The notes under the pieces were generated by a model. It saw only the letters and a program-made list of their open reading frames with translations. It did no database searches and was not told where the DNA came from. Positions 46,068 to 55,559 of a stretch of 58,634 nucleotides of DNA are shown here, one piece after another (the first letter of the stretch is position 1; every line of letters begins with the position of its first letter). A program made the position numbers and the translations under genes. The stretch comes from a bacterium (lineage in GTDB: Bacteria; Margulisbacteria; Marinamargulisbacteria; JAHFDA01), in contig JAHFDA010000011.1 of the NCBI GenBank assembly GCA_023249225.1, positions 1-58,634 of the forward strand. The letters are read 5' to 3'.

Positions 46068-47675
46068 ATGGTCACTCCCGTTACTGGATCAGGGGCGCAA
46101 ACGTCCGATTACGCATACGCCACGCCAAATCATCCTGCTGTGAGTCAGCTTAATCGGGATATTCGCGCCTTATATGCCCAAGATCATGGAGCATTAAGGG
46201 TATTCGACGCTGCCAGACAGCCCGTCGATGCCCTGCCAGCGCTTGCAAAAGAACTGGGGTATACCAGCGTCGAGGATCTGGCGCAAGGCTACCAAACATA
46301 TTTAAATGATTTTAAATTTCAGCCCAGTGCTGACCAACTGAATGGTTTTACCGAAAACCGTCGTAGCATACAGATGGCAGAGCAAGTTTCTCAACAACAA
46401 AAACGCATCGAAACCTACTCGCAAAAAGTCATACAGCTCTATGGCAAGGGCAAAACAGATTTAATGGAGCTGACGGCAGAAGACACTGCCAAATTAACTG
46501 ATCCACAAAAAAAAGCCTTATTTATGGCCTATGTCATGGTTGAGTTGCCTAATGCGGGCGTATATCAGGGGCTGGATGCAGGCAAAGACGGTGGTTCCGT
46601 CAATACTTTTACACAACGGATTAATTACCTTTCTGATGTTCTAGAAAGTAATTCTGCTTTGAAGGGCCAGTTTGACTATGCCAAAGTTAAACACGAGCTG
46701 CTTTTTGACTCGGATGGTTTTGAAAATCAGCTAACCGGAGCAGTACAAAAAGCGGTGGATATTGTGAGCAGAATCGATGCGCAGACCTACCAAGCCATGG
46801 AAGCCAGGTATGGCATACATGGCATTGCCAACATGATGAAAGCTCCGCAGACAGAGGGTCTGAACGCGGATGAAGTTCAAGTAGTGCAGCGGTTTAAGGA
46901 GCTTCAAGATTTGTGGAAATCACATGATGCAGATCCGGCATTGCAGGCGATTTTAAGCGATGTTGCTTTTACAGATTTACAGGCGTTGGAGGAGAAAGCA
47001 AACGGTGTGGTGGAGTCATCGGAACAAGTGCTAGAACAAGGGCCTACACCGGAATCGGCTTCCACTTTTATTAACTCTGTTAAGGGGTTGAATGATCCCG
47101 CGATGCAGCAGTTAAATAAAAATGTAGTCGTTTTAAAGGCTCGTATAGACAAGGTGCTCGCCGAGGGATTGTTAAATGGGGTACCGATCAATGCTGAACA
47201 ACGTACCCTGCTTGAACGTGCTCGTGACAAGATAAACCAGGTTCAGGGTGTGGTCGACCAAGCCACAGAAAAAGGTTATGAGGCCACCCAAGCCTGTCAT
47301 TATTTTGCAGTTCAAACCAACAATGTAGAGTTGCTCCATGACCTATGCGAGGTGGGGATCATTTTGCAAAGCTACGTGGCCAGTGATAATCAGGCACTAC
47401 AAGACAAATACACACAGTTACAGACGCAAATGGAAACAGATGTCCAAATGCTAGAGTCACAAAGCGCTTTAGAAAGTGGTACCGAAGAAAAAAATTCTTT
47501 CACCAGCCAATTTGGCCAAAGCCTGATGGGCTTGTTTGGCATCGAGGACGAAAGCAGCCGCGCGGAACAGCGCCAGCAGACCCAGCGTAACGCCGACAAA
47601 ATCAATTATCAGAGGGGTGAAGAAAAACGCGCTGCGGACGCTTTAAAGCGCCAGATGGGCGATTATTTGGTTTGA
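46068..47675 (+). CDS. Large unknown helical protein
   Basis: 535 aa. No signal peptide or membrane segment. The N-terminus is rich in Ser, Thr, Gly and Ala (MVTPVTGSGAQTSDYAYATP). The rest is charged and helical with repeated Gln-rich segments (QVSQQQKRIETYSQKVIQLY), and the C-terminus is strongly hydrophilic (SRAEQRQQTQRNADKINYQR). AGGAAA precedes the ATG. I do not recognise it. An exported or secretion-apparatus protein is possible given the style of the N-terminus, but nothing proves it. It ends at a strong terminator. Confidence 0.65.
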   Translation: MVTPVTGSGAQTSDYAYATPNHPAVSQLNRDIRALYAQDHGALRVFDAARQPVDALPALAKELGYTSVEDLAQGYQTYLNDFKFQPSADQLNGFTENRRSIQMAEQVSQQQKRIETYSQKVIQLYGKGKTDLMELTAEDTAKLTDPQKKALFMAYVMVELPNAGVYQGLDAGKDGGSVNTFTQRINYLSDVLESNSALKGQFDYAKVKHELLFDSDGFENQLTGAVQKAVDIVSRIDAQTYQAMEARYGIHGIANMMKAPQTEGLNADEVQVVQRFKELQDLWKSHDADPALQAILSDVAFTDLQALEEKANGVVESSEQVLEQGPTPESASTFINSVKGLNDPAMQQLNKNVVVLKARIDKVLAEGLLNGVPINAEQRTLLERARDKINQVQGVVDQATEKGYEATQACHYFAVQTNNVELLHDLCEVGIILQSYVASDNQALQDKYTQLQTQMETDVQMLESQSALESGTEEKNSFTSQFGQSLMGLFGIEDESSRAEQRQQTQRNADKINYQRGEEKRAADALKRQMGDYLV

Positions 47676-47696
47676 GCCAGGCCTGTTTGTAAGGTT

Positions 47697-47732
47697 AAAA
47701 AAAAAGACCCCGGGCTTGCACCCGGGGTTTTT
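47697..47732. terminator. Bidirectional rho-independent terminator
   Basis: CCCCGGG (47708-47714), loop CTTGCA, CCCGGGG (47721-47727), flanked by an A-run on the left and TTTTT on the right. It can end transcription from both the forward 535-aa gene and the reverse secreted-protein gene. It is the clearest intrinsic terminator in the window. Confidence 0.85.
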
Positions 47733-47771
47733 CTTACGCGTCAGACTTAACGCAGTCTAAACGGTCTTAGT

Positions 47772-48326
47772 TTAGTAAGCAATCCGCATGCCCGGATCCG
47801 TCACATTGATCTTAAATACGGAGGGCGCAATTCCCAGCGGTGCTGTCCAGCTATCGGTATAGGCGTACGCAAGGGTCGTTTTACTAGAGGCCCCAGTTCC
47901 AGGAGACATATTCTTAGCCGGATCGTAGTAGTAATACGTAAGATTGTACGCAACAATCTGGGCTGGGCCAGATGGGCCAGGGTTAAGCTGCATTGCCGTG
48001 TTGTAGGGAATCTTTACAGCCCAAACACCGGTACCAATTAAGCTCAGGGTAAGCTCACCCGTGTCCTTCATGGAACCGTTACTAAAATACAATTTAAAAT
48101 AAACTTTACTTAAATCAATTTCGCGAAGTGCGGTGTCCGTGTCATCTACCACAGTAGCCTTAGGCGGAATTCCAGAGACTATAACGCTAAGATTACTGGC
48201 CCGTGCGCCAGTAAACGACGTGACTTGGCTACTTGGGTTGCTTGCCTTATTTGTATACGCTACCGCATGCTGGGGCAGTGCCGTTAGCAGAAGCAACCCC
48301 AATACCACCATTGATTTTTTTAACAT
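47772..48326 (-). CDS. Secreted protein of unknown function
   Basis: 184 aa from ATG 48326, preceded by AGGAGGAAATT. Signal peptide MLKKSMVVLGLLLLTALP with cleavage near AVA (residue ~22). The mature part is rich in Thr, Ser and Tyr with beta-strand character (VYFKLYFSNGSMKD, AYNLTYYYYDP). No lipobox and no recognised domain. The frame is open eight codons further upstream, but the ribosome binding site decides this start. Confidence 0.7.
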   Translation of the reverse strand: MLKKSMVVLGLLLLTALPQHAVAYTNKASNPSSQVTSFTGARASNLSVIVSGIPPKATVVDDTDTALREIDLSKVYFKLYFSNGSMKDTGELTLSLIGTGVWAVKIPYNTAMQLNPGPSGPAQIVAYNLTYYYYDPAKNMSPGTGASSKTTLAYAYTDSWTAPLGIAPSVFKINVTDPGMRIAY

Positions 48327-48566
48327 AATTTCCTCCTTTTTTTCTGACAAGTATCATTGTTCCCTATCATGGGCCACTCTAAACATATTTTGGGACTGCC
48401 GAAAAAGTCGTATAAAACCAACTTTTTAACAACAGCCTGACTTGAGAAATCTGTTTATGTCGAAGTTCTTTGGCGGCGTCCGTGAGCGTTTGCTGATGAT
48501 CCCGAATCATGAGCAAAGCCTAACAGATTAACCGCCTGCTACAGCTCCAAGCATGCTTTGTTCGCT

Positions 48567-48606
48567 CCCTTCCCCCCACCCATCAAAATCATCATTGGGG
48601 GAAGGG
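48567..48606. repeat. CCCTTCCCCC/GGGGGAAGGG palindrome
   Basis: A 10-bp perfect stem with a 20-nt loop, followed by GCTGGGGTTAGGGGG. Similar pyrimidine-purine hairpins are widespread as intergenic repeats in other genomes. Possibly non-autonomous repeat DNA. Confidence 0.6.
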
Positions 48607-48636
48607 CTGGGGTTAGGGGGTTCGGGCAAATAACCT

Positions 48637-48702
48637 AACCCGGATTATTCACGCATATGAAGCGGACACCTACACACGGGAAGCCCGTATATCGTGAATA
48701 AC
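48637..48702. repeat. AACCCGGATTATTCACG repeat, copy A
   Basis: It shares with copy B the AACCCGGATTATTCACG end, then CATATGAAGCGGAC, and, after a short variable gap, TACACACGGGAA. Its right side holds CGTGAATAA, the inverted partner of TTATTCACG. It resembles a small non-autonomous mobile element or the ends of one with the centre lost. Confidence 0.75.
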
Positions 48703-48708
48703 ACCTGC

Positions 48709-48736
48709 TTAACATGCCGAAAAATGCTGATATAAT
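48709..48736 (+). promoter_or_regulatory. Promoter giving a leaderless rimO transcript
   Basis: TTAACA (48709-48714), 16-nt spacer, TATAAT (48731-48736), then 9 nt to the ATG. No Shine-Dalgarno sequence. The promoter directly abuts repeat copy A. Confidence 0.55.
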
Positions 48737-48745
48737 TTTTTAACC

Positions 48746-50059
48746 ATGGCAAACGTAGGCGTGATCAGCTTGGGCTGTCCCAAGAACCTTACCGACAGCG
48801 AAGAAATGATGGGCGCCATGGTCAAGGCCGGCCATCAGCTGGTGAATGACCCGGAGCAGGCCGATGTCATTCTGGTGAATACCTGCGCCTTTGTGGGCCC
48901 GGCCGAACAGGAAACCCGGCGCACCATGCAGGAATTTATTGCCTGGAAAAACCAGCGTGCCAATCGCCATCTTTTAATGACCGGCTGTTACACCCAAAAA
49001 CACCGCCTGCGCATCCGTGAGGAGTTTCCGGACGTGGATGGTTTTTTAGGCACGGCCGATACCGCCAACGTGGGCGAGGCTCTGTCATGGGCTTTGGCGC
49101 GAAATACGTATTACCGGGTGTCTGATCCTTCGTCGGGTGAACAACGCGTACGCGACCGCGTGCTGGCCACGGCGGCGCACACGGCTTACATCAAAATTGC
49201 CGAAGGCTGCAACAAGGCCTGTAGTTTTTGCATTATCCCGCAACTGCGCGGCAACTACCGCAGCCGTTCTATCGATGACATCGTGGCCGAAGTCACGGGT
49301 CTGGTGTCGGCCGGCGTGCAGGAAGTGGTGCTGATCTCGCAAGAAAGTTCCTACTACGGACGCGATCTTGGGCTGCGGAACGGACTCGACACTTTGCTTG
49401 AACGACTGTGCGCGTTAGAGGGTTTGCGGTGGATTCGTTTTTTTTATGTGTACCCCGAAAACATGTCTGAACGCTTGATTGAGCTGGTGCGCGACCAACC
49501 TAAAATCTGCGCTTATTTTGATCTGCCTTTGCAGCATGTCAGCACCCGTGTGCTTAAGCTGATGCGGCGCGCCTCTACGTTTGAGTCTACCTGCAGTTTG
49601 GTGCAGTCCATCCGCCGCCACATTCCGCAGGCCACCATCCGCGCCAACTTTATTGTGGGTTTTCCGTCCGAAACCGAAGCTGAATTTGAAGAACTCAAAG
49701 GCTTTTTAAACGAGTTTCAACTGGAGCGGGTGGGTATTTTTCCGTACAGCCGTGAAGAAGGCACAGGTGCTGCGCTGCTGCCCGGCCAAATTGACGAAGA
49801 CCTCAAAAAACAGCGCTACGAAACCTTGCGTGCGCAGCAGCAAAGCATCAGCCGTGCGCGCCTGACCCAGCGCATGAATCAGGTGCTGCCGGTTTTGGTG
49901 ACGCACAGCGCCGGATATGGCCGCAGCGAATTTGAGGCGCCCGAAGTGGATGGCATGATCAAGATCAAAAGCAAAAAGAAACTGCGTCCCGGCCAGTGGG
50001 TCAAGGTCAAAATCACCGGTGCCGGATTGCACGATCTAGAGGGTATACTGGTGCCATGA
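48746..50059 (+). CDS. rimO: Ribosomal protein S12 methylthiotransferase RimO
   Basis: 437 aa. N-terminal cluster cysteines C11 (SLGCPKN), C47 and C81, radical SAM motif CNKACSFC (C155, C159, C162), and a C-terminal TRAM domain. SLGCPKNL at the start and LISQESSYYGRDLG separate RimO from MiaB. It adds a methylthio group to Asp of S12. It heads the rimO-pgsA-cinA-recA-rny-ymdB run. Confidence 0.94.
   Translation: MANVGVISLGCPKNLTDSEEMMGAMVKAGHQLVNDPEQADVILVNTCAFVGPAEQETRRTMQEFIAWKNQRANRHLLMTGCYTQKHRLRIREEFPDVDGFLGTADTANVGEALSWALARNTYYRVSDPSSGEQRVRDRVLATAAHTAYIKIAEGCNKACSFCIIPQLRGNYRSRSIDDIVAEVTGLVSAGVQEVVLISQESSYYGRDLGLRNGLDTLLERLCALEGLRWIRFFYVYPENMSERLIELVRDQPKICAYFDLPLQHVSTRVLKLMRRASTFESTCSLVQSIRRHIPQATIRANFIVGFPSETEAEFEELKGFLNEFQLERVGIFPYSREEGTGAALLPGQIDEDLKKQRYETLRAQQQSISRARLTQRMNQVLPVLVTHSAGYGRSEFEAPEVDGMIKIKSKKKLRPGQWVKVKITGAGLHDLEGILVP
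50044..50049 (+). promoter_or_regulatory. -10-like box inside rimO, before pgsA
   Basis: TATACT encodes part of the RimO C-terminus and ends 6 nt before the pgsA ATG. There is no Shine-Dalgarno sequence. It is consistent with an internal leaderless promoter, although translational coupling (the genes overlap by 4 nt) is an alternative. Confidence 0.4.
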
Positions 50060-50574
50060 CCCTGGCCAGCAAGGTCACGCTGCTGCGGATTGCCTGCATT
50101 CCGTTTTTTATATTTGTTTATTTTCATCTGTCATCGCGCTGGCTGGCGGCAAGCATCTTTTTGCTGATTGCGTTGACCGATGCGCTCGATGGTTACCTGG
50201 CGCGCCGTTACCACGAAATCACCAGCATCGGAAAATTTCTTGACCCGCTGGCAGACAAACTGTTGGTGGCGGCGGGCTTGCTATGCCTGCTCGAAGATCA
50301 CCTGCTTACCTCGGTGCCGGTGTTTATCATTATTGCGCGAGAATTTTTTATATCGGGTATGCGCAGCCTGGCGCTGGTCAAGGGCCGTGGGCCGATTGCG
50401 GCCAGTAAGCTGGCCAAGGTCAAGACGGTGTCGCAGGTGACTCTGGTGATTGTTCTCATTTTAAATCTGCCGTGGCCGCAAGTGCCTTATCAGCCGCTAC
50501 TCATCTGGTTGACGGTGGCCCTGACCATTGCTTCGGGAGTTGACTACTTTTTTCGTCACAGAGATTTGTTTTAA
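50056..50574 (+). CDS. pgsA: CDP-diacylglycerol-glycerol-3-phosphate 3-phosphatidyltransferase
   Basis: 172 aa from the ATG at 50056; the frame stays open further upstream, but that part lies wholly inside rimO. CDP-alcohol phosphotransferase motif DALDGYLARRYHEITSIGKFLDPLADK, with the conserved aspartates, and four to five membrane segments. It makes phosphatidylglycerol phosphate. It overlaps the rimO stop (ATGA). Confidence 0.93.
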   Translation: MTLASKVTLLRIACIPFFIFVYFHLSSRWLAASIFLLIALTDALDGYLARRYHEITSIGKFLDPLADKLLVAAGLLCLLEDHLLTSVPVFIIIAREFFISGMRSLALVKGRGPIAASKLAKVKTVSQVTLVIVLILNLPWPQVPYQPLLIWLTVALTIASGVDYFFRHRDLF

Positions 50575-50586
50575 AGCGCGGAACCT

Positions 50587-51114
50587 ATGCTTGAATCTTC
50601 TGAATTTTTAGACCTGGTTACCCAAGAAACGCGCGGCTATGCCAAGAACCTCTTGCAAAATTTGCATGCGGCGCTGACTCAAGGGGCCTATACCGTGGCC
50701 TGCGCCGAATCGGTCACTGGCGGCATGCTGTCCGAGGCGTTAACCCGATTGCCGAAATCTTCCAACTTTTTTATGGGGGGCATCATTTGTTACCATCCTC
50801 GTATCAAGGTAGAGGCAGTGGGCTTAGACGCGGCCTTGTTGCGCCAATTTGGCGTGGTCAGCGCTCCCGTGGCCGAAGCTTTGGCCATAGGTATTGCCAA
50901 GCGCATGCGCACGCGCGTAGGCGTGTCCACCACCGGGCAGGCTGGACCTGATACGATTAGTGGCTTGCCGGTGGGAACTGTTTTTGTGGGCTTGTCTGTG
51001 GATGGAAAAACCCAAACACGGCGACTGGATTTGCAGGGGGATCGCCAGCAGATTCGTCAGGCGGCAGTCTTGCAAGCATTGCGTCTTTTAGATGAGGCCT
51101 TGCGTACCGGATAA
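50587..51114 (+). CDS. cinA: CinA C-terminal-domain protein (nicotinamide-nucleotide amidase type)
   Basis: 175 aa. Only the CinA C-terminal domain (PncC type) is present: [23 protein letters not shown], then [16 protein letters not shown] and [23 protein letters not shown]. The N-terminal MoCF-like domain of long CinA is missing. It deamidates nicotinamide mononucleotide. Proximity to recA is conserved in many bacteria. Confidence 0.9.
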   Translation: MLESSEFLDLVTQETRGYAKNLLQNLHAALTQGAYTVACAESVTGGMLSEALTRLPKSSNFFMGGIICYHPRIKVEAVGLDAALLRQFGVVSAPVAEALAIGIAKRMRTRVGVSTTGQAGPDTISGLPVGTVFVGLSVDGKTQTRRLDLQGDRQQIRQAAVLQALRLLDEALRTG

Positions 51115-51118
51115 AATG

Positions 51119-51124
51119 TATACT
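51119..51124 (+). promoter_or_regulatory. Possible -10 box upstream of recA
   Basis: TATACT, followed by a strong ribosome binding site AAGGAAGG and the ATG 16 nt further on. Unlike the leaderless genes nearby, recA has a conventional Shine-Dalgarno sequence. No LexA box of the known types is recognised. Confidence 0.35.
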
Positions 51125-51140
51125 AAGGAAGGATTTTATT

Positions 51141-52202
51141 ATGAATGAAAAAGAAAAAGCACTAAGTTTAGCCATTGGAACTATCGAAAAAAGCTATGGC
51201 AAGGGCGCAATCATGCGTTTGGGTGAAAAAGGCGATGGAATCTATGAAGTTATTTCTACGGGTTCCATTGGCTTGGATATTTGTTTAGGGGTCGGAGGTT
51301 TGCCGCGTGGACGCATCGTAGAAGTTTATGGTCCCGAGGCCTCTGGCAAGACCACCCTGTGCATGCACGTCATTGCCGAAGCTCAAAAAAAAGGGGGGAT
51401 TTGCGCATTTATCGATGTCGAACATGCGCTTGATCCGGTCTATGCCCAAAAAATTGGCGTAGACATTGATAATTTATTGCTCTCGCAACCTGATTTCGGA
51501 GAGCAGGCGCTTGAAATTGCTGAAACCCTGGTGCGTAGCGGCGCCGTAGACGTGGTCGTGATTGACTCCGTTGCGGCATTGGTGCCCCGTCACGAACTCG
51601 AGGGTGAAATGGGCGATGCCCAGATGGGTTCGCAAGCACGTTTGATGAGTCAGGCTTTGCGTAAGTTGACGGCGGTGGTCAGTAAATCCAAGACCTTAAT
51701 TGTGTTTACCAACCAGTTGCGCGAAAAGCTTGGGGTGATGATGGGTAACCCCGAAACCACGACCGGTGGTCGTGCGCTTAAGTTTTATGCCTCGGTGCGC
51801 CTGGATGTGCGCCGGACAGAATCCATCAAAATGGGTACGGATATTGTCGGCAGCCGCACCAAAGTCAAGGTGGTCAAAAATAAAATGGCCCCGCCTTTCA
51901 GGACGGCTGAATTCGACATTATTTACGGCGAAGGCATTAGTAAAGCCGGAGAAGTGTTAGATATGGCAGCAGCGAGCGGCATCATTGAGCGCTCGGGTAC
52001 GTGGTTTTCGTATGGTAATGAACGTATCGGTCAGGGGCGCGAAAATGCGCGCAGGTATATCCTTGAAAATCAGGCTATGCTACTTGATCTGCAGTCTAAA
52101 CTTATGGAGAAACAGCCTCGCATCGAGGGTCTCCGTCGGGCAGATGCCGAAATCACTGTGATTAAGACAGGCAGCAAAGTGCCTGTGGCCGTGGCAGACT
52201 AA
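51141..52202 (+). CDS. recA: Recombinase RecA
   Basis: 353 aa. Walker A GPEASGKT at 64-71, Walker [15 protein letters not shown], and loop L2 [21 protein letters not shown]. It forms filaments on single-stranded DNA and drives homologous recombination. The length is normal and no intein is present. Confidence 0.98.
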   Translation: MNEKEKALSLAIGTIEKSYGKGAIMRLGEKGDGIYEVISTGSIGLDICLGVGGLPRGRIVEVYGPEASGKTTLCMHVIAEAQKKGGICAFIDVEHALDPVYAQKIGVDIDNLLLSQPDFGEQALEIAETLVRSGAVDVVVIDSVAALVPRHELEGEMGDAQMGSQARLMSQALRKLTAVVSKSKTLIVFTNQLREKLGVMMGNPETTTGGRALKFYASVRLDVRRTESIKMGTDIVGSRTKVKVVKNKMAPPFRTAEFDIIYGEGISKAGEVLDMAAASGIIERSGTWFSYGNERIGQGRENARRYILENQAMLLDLQSKLMEKQPRIEGLRRADAEITVIKTGSKVPVAVAD

Positions 52203-52326
52203 AGCGCGACCTTCGCAGTACCCAGCAGAACCATTCTAGTAGCGCGCGCCGCGTGGCGTGCGTAAATCTTGGCCTTTCAAAGGTGTTTATACGCCGTTTG
52301 AGAGCGCCTAAAGGGAGGGATCGACG

Positions 52327-53868
52327 TTGAATTTTTTTGCCATTACTATCGGATTAATTGTGGCCATCAGTTTTTTGCTGGTGGCGGCGGCGGTATACCG
52401 CAAGATTGCCTCGGATCGCAAAATAAAGCTGGCCGAAGAAGAAGCTAAAAAAATCATTGAGCGGGCACAGAGCAGCGCCAGCGAGACCGCCAAGGCAGCC
52501 GAATCAAAAAACCGTGAATTCCAGGAGCAAAGCAAGGACCGCATTGAAAAAGAATTGCAGCGGCGCAAGCAGGAATGGCGGGATATCGAACGGCGCATCG
52601 AAAAAAAAGAAGCCCAGCTTGACCAACGCGGCGCTATTTTAGAAGAAAAAGTCCGTGATGTAGAAGAAGAACGCAAGCGGCTCCAGGAAAAGCAGCACAA
52701 GCTCGACAGCATGTATCAGCAACAAATTGAGGCGCTTGAGCGCGTTTCGCAGCTGGGTCGCGATGAAGCCCGCAGTCAGATTCTGACGCGGGTCGAGGCT
52801 GAAACCAAGGATATGGCGGCCAAGATGATCCGTGAAACCGAGGCCAAGGCCAAGCAAACCGCCGACCGCCGGGTGAGGGAAATTTTGACCATTGCCTTGC
52901 AAAAATGCACCGTCGATCAGGCACTGCAGGTCACCACCACCACAGTGGAACTTCCGGGTGACGAATACAAGGGTAAGATCATAGGCCGCGAAGGACGCAA
53001 TATCCGCGCGTTTGAGGCTGCAACGGGTGTCGACTTGATTGTGGACGATACGCCGGGCGTGGTGATTTTGTCCTGTTTCGACCCGATCCGGCGCGAGATT
53101 GGCCGCCTGGCGCTTAAGCACCTGATCGACGATGGGCGTATTCATCCGGCGCGGGTTGAAGAATCAGTCACCAAGGCCCGCAAAGAAGTTGAAGATGTCA
53201 TCCGTGAAAAAGGTGAGGAGACCATTCTTGAACTGGATATTGGCACCATGCATCCCAAGCTGGTTTATCTGGTGGGTAAACTGCATTACCGTACCAGTTA
53301 TGGCCAAAACATCCTGGCGCACTCCAAAGAAATTGCGCACTTATGCGGCATCATGGCCGGGGAGCTGGGGGCCAACGTGCGTTTGGCCAAGCGCTCGGGC
53401 TTGTTGCACGACATCGGCAAGGCGCTTGATTTTGAACAAGAGGGCACCCATACCCGCCTGGGGGTTGAAATCTGCAACAAGTGCGGCGAGGTGCCCGAAA
53501 TTGCCAACGCGATTTTAGTGCATCACGACGAAGCCGAGCCGTTTTGCGTTGAGTCGATCATCGTTAAAGTGGCTGACGGCATGTCGGGAGCCCGTCCGGG
53601 AGCGCGGCGCGAATCAGTGGATGCCTACATCAAGCGCTTGCAAAAACTTGAAGAAATTGTAAAAGAGTTTCCGGGCGTGGAGGGCTGTTACGCCATTCAG
53701 GCAGGCCGTGAGGTGCGTGTCATCGTTAAGCCCGAAGAGGTCGACGATGCCACGGCCGTCAAACTGTCGCACGACATCAGCAAGCGCATCGAGGGCGAGC
53801 TGGATTATCCGGGCGAGATTCAGGTATCGGTGATCCGCGAAACGCGGGCGGTGGCTTACGCCAGATAA
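52327..53868 (+). CDS. rny: Ribonuclease Y
   Basis: 513 aa from TTG 52327, chosen because AAGGGAGGG precedes it at normal spacing. An N-terminal membrane helix, a long coiled coil to about 200, the KH domain with IIGREGRNIRAFE (from residue 218), and the HD domain with HDIGKALDFE (His361, Asp362). It starts mRNA decay at the membrane. Adjacent to ymdB as in many bacteria. Confidence 0.95.
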   Translation: MNFFAITIGLIVAISFLLVAAAVYRKIASDRKIKLAEEEAKKIIERAQSSASETAKAAESKNREFQEQSKDRIEKELQRRKQEWRDIERRIEKKEAQLDQRGAILEEKVRDVEEERKRLQEKQHKLDSMYQQQIEALERVSQLGRDEARSQILTRVEAETKDMAAKMIRETEAKAKQTADRRVREILTIALQKCTVDQALQVTTTTVELPGDEYKGKIIGREGRNIRAFEAATGVDLIVDDTPGVVILSCFDPIRREIGRLALKHLIDDGRIHPARVEESVTKARKEVEDVIREKGEETILELDIGTMHPKLVYLVGKLHYRTSYGQNILAHSKEIAHLCGIMAGELGANVRLAKRSGLLHDIGKALDFEQEGTHTRLGVEICNKCGEVPEIANAILVHHDEAEPFCVESIIVKVADGMSGARPGARRESVDAYIKRLQKLEEIVKEFPGVEGCYAIQAGREVRVIVKPEEVDDATAVKLSHDISKRIEGELDYPGEIQVSVIRETRAVAYAR

Positions 53869-53877
53869 TCGAGTCAG

Positions 53878-53918
53878 CGAAACGGCGAAACCCGCCGTTT
53901 CGCCATTTCGCCGTTTCG
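53878..53918. repeat. Perfect palindrome between rny and ymdB
   Basis: CGAAACGGCGAAA pairs with TTTCGCCGTTTCG around a 15-nt loop, and the loop offers a competing inner hairpin (CCGCCGTTTCG), so two mutually exclusive structures are possible. There is no T-tract. Confidence 0.75.
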
Positions 53919-53928
53919 GAAATCAATC

Positions 53929-54723
53929 ATGGAGCTAATCAAAATCTTATTTATCGGCGACATGTTTGGCAAACCTGGACGCCAGGCAGTGAGAAACTTT
54001 CTCCCTCAAGTTTTAGAGGAATATCCGGCAGATTTAGTGCTGGCAAACGGTGAGAACGCGGCCGGAGGCAAGGGCTTAACGGTCGATGTATACCGCGAGC
54101 TCATGGAGCTGGGGATCCATTTTTTAACGTCAGGCAACCATATCTGGGATAAAAAAGAATTTCTCAAAGACGGCGCAAACTGTCCAAATTTTATTCGCCC
54201 GCTCAATTATTCTGCACTGCAGCCCGGCGCTGGTTATCAGGTGCTCGATACGCCCAGGGGGCCGGTGGCGGTGGTCAATCTGGCGGGCAGGGTGTTCATG
54301 GGACAAGCCAACGATCCCTTTGAAGCTATTGATACAGTGCTGCCAGCCTTGCAGGCCCGTAGCAAAGTTATTTTTGTGGATATACATGCCGAAACCACCA
54401 GTGAAAAAGCTTGCATGGCCTGGCACCTTGATGGCCGGGCATCAGCTTTGGTGGGTACGCATACCCATGTGCAAACGGCCGATGAGCGCATTTTGCCGGG
54501 TGGACTGGGTTTTATCACCGATGTGGGCATGACCGGCCCGCGTGACAGTATCATTGGCGCAAAAATCGAAAACGCCTTGTTTTCCATGCGCAGCGGGCTT
54601 AAAAAAAGCATGGATCCCGCTGAAGGGCCACTGCAATTTAATGCCTGTTATTTTGTGATTAACGCTGATACTGCAAAAACGGAACGCGTAGAACGCATTT
54701 GCCGAATTCAAACCTTGTCGTAA
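53929..54723 (+). CDS. ymdB: YmdB-family metallophosphoesterase
   Basis: 264 aa. TIGR00282-type: FIGDMFGKPGRQAVR, ANGENAAGGKGLT, SGNHIWDKKEF, VDIHAETTSEK and GTHTHVQTADERI supply the metal-binding Asp, Asn and His residues. B. subtilis YmdB has 2',3'-cyclic nucleotide phosphodiesterase activity. Next to rny as usual. Confidence 0.93.
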   Translation: MELIKILFIGDMFGKPGRQAVRNFLPQVLEEYPADLVLANGENAAGGKGLTVDVYRELMELGIHFLTSGNHIWDKKEFLKDGANCPNFIRPLNYSALQPGAGYQVLDTPRGPVAVVNLAGRVFMGQANDPFEAIDTVLPALQARSKVIFVDIHAETTSEKACMAWHLDGRASALVGTHTHVQTADERILPGGLGFITDVGMTGPRDSIIGAKIENALFSMRSGLKKSMDPAEGPLQFNACYFVINADTAKTERVERICRIQTLS

Positions 54724-54725
54724 TT

Positions 54726-55376
54726 TTATAGGTTGGTTTTTGCTGGTATTGCCACGGTTTGCATGGGCGTTTTAACCATCGGGGTAGCGCTGGCAACCGA
54801 GCTGGTGTCAGGCGTAAGGTCCTTGGGTATGACGCTGGAAGCTGTAATGTCTAAACCGCCCAAATCCAGACCACCAAAATCTAAATTCTTTGAAACAGAG
54901 GTATTAACCGCGCTCGACACGCTTACAGAACTTTTGACGCTTCCGGTATTTTGAGTGTTTACAGTCGTGGTGGGCTGGCTGCTGCTGGATTCAGAAGCGC
55001 TGCTGCCAGAAATTTTACCTGCGTCCATGGCGGCCAAAATGTTCATTGCTAGTTTTTCTTCTTTAACGCTGATATCGCCATCGCCATCAAAGTCAAAGCT
55101 GCTGCCCTCAATCAAACCGTCGTCGGCATCGTCAATAAAAGTCTGGATGCTGTCGCTATATTCACTGGTACTGTCTTTGGTATTTGTGTCATCCGGGCTC
55201 TGAAGCATATCGTCGGTAATGACGGCATCATCAAACGCAGCGCTAAAAGAAAGTGAATCGTTGCTTGCTTTAACCAGGTTGCTGCTTTCAGTGGCAATTT
55301 CTTTAGACAGATCGGCGTTGGAAATCTGGCTCACGTTACTGGCGCTTTGAAGTTGATTGTTTTGAATGGATTGCAT
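54726..55376 (-). CDS. EF-hand protein with a Ser/Asn/Gln-rich N-terminus
   Basis: 216 aa from ATG 55376, which is preceded by AAGGAG. No signal peptide. Residues 95-106 (DFDGDGDISVKE) are a canonical 12-residue EF-hand loop with Asp 1, 3 and 5, Gly 6, Ile 8 and Glu 12, so Ca2+ binding is likely. The rest is low-complexity, rich in Ser and Thr, with a LDFGGLDLGGLDI repeat. The N-terminal composition is like that of proteins secreted without Sec, but this is only a hint. Convergent with ymdB, with 2 bp between the stops. Confidence 0.75.
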   Translation of the reverse strand: MQSIQNNQLQSASNVSQISNADLSKEIATESSNLVKASNDSLSFSAAFDDAVITDDMLQSPDDTNTKDSTSEYSDSIQTFIDDADDGLIEGSSFDFDGDGDISVKEEKLAMNILAAMDAGKISGSSASESSSSQPTTTVNTQNTGSVKSSVSVSSAVNTSVSKNLDFGGLDLGGLDITASSVIPKDLTPDTSSVASATPMVKTPMQTVAIPAKTNL

Positions 55377-55559
55377 AATGAAACTCCTTAAATATGGGAT
55401 TGCTTTTAACATCTTTATCGGTATGCAGGTAAGGACAGGATGTATTGATAAAAAACGTTCCATATCGAATTTTAAAAATGTTTAGGCCTCTAAGCATAAG
55501 GGAAAAGATTGGCATGTTTATACACCAAGAACCATGGGTATATGGGCAGGGAGGGATCA

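Larger units (their letters stand above)
48351..48745. other. Intergenic region with palindromes and an interspersed repeat
   Basis: About 395 bp without a convincing gene. It contains a minus-strand open stretch (MIRDHQQTLTDAAKEL and onward) that may be a decayed coding fragment, a pyrimidine/purine hairpin (48567-48606), copy A of the AACCCGGATTATTCACG repeat and the rimO promoter. Confidence 0.5.
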
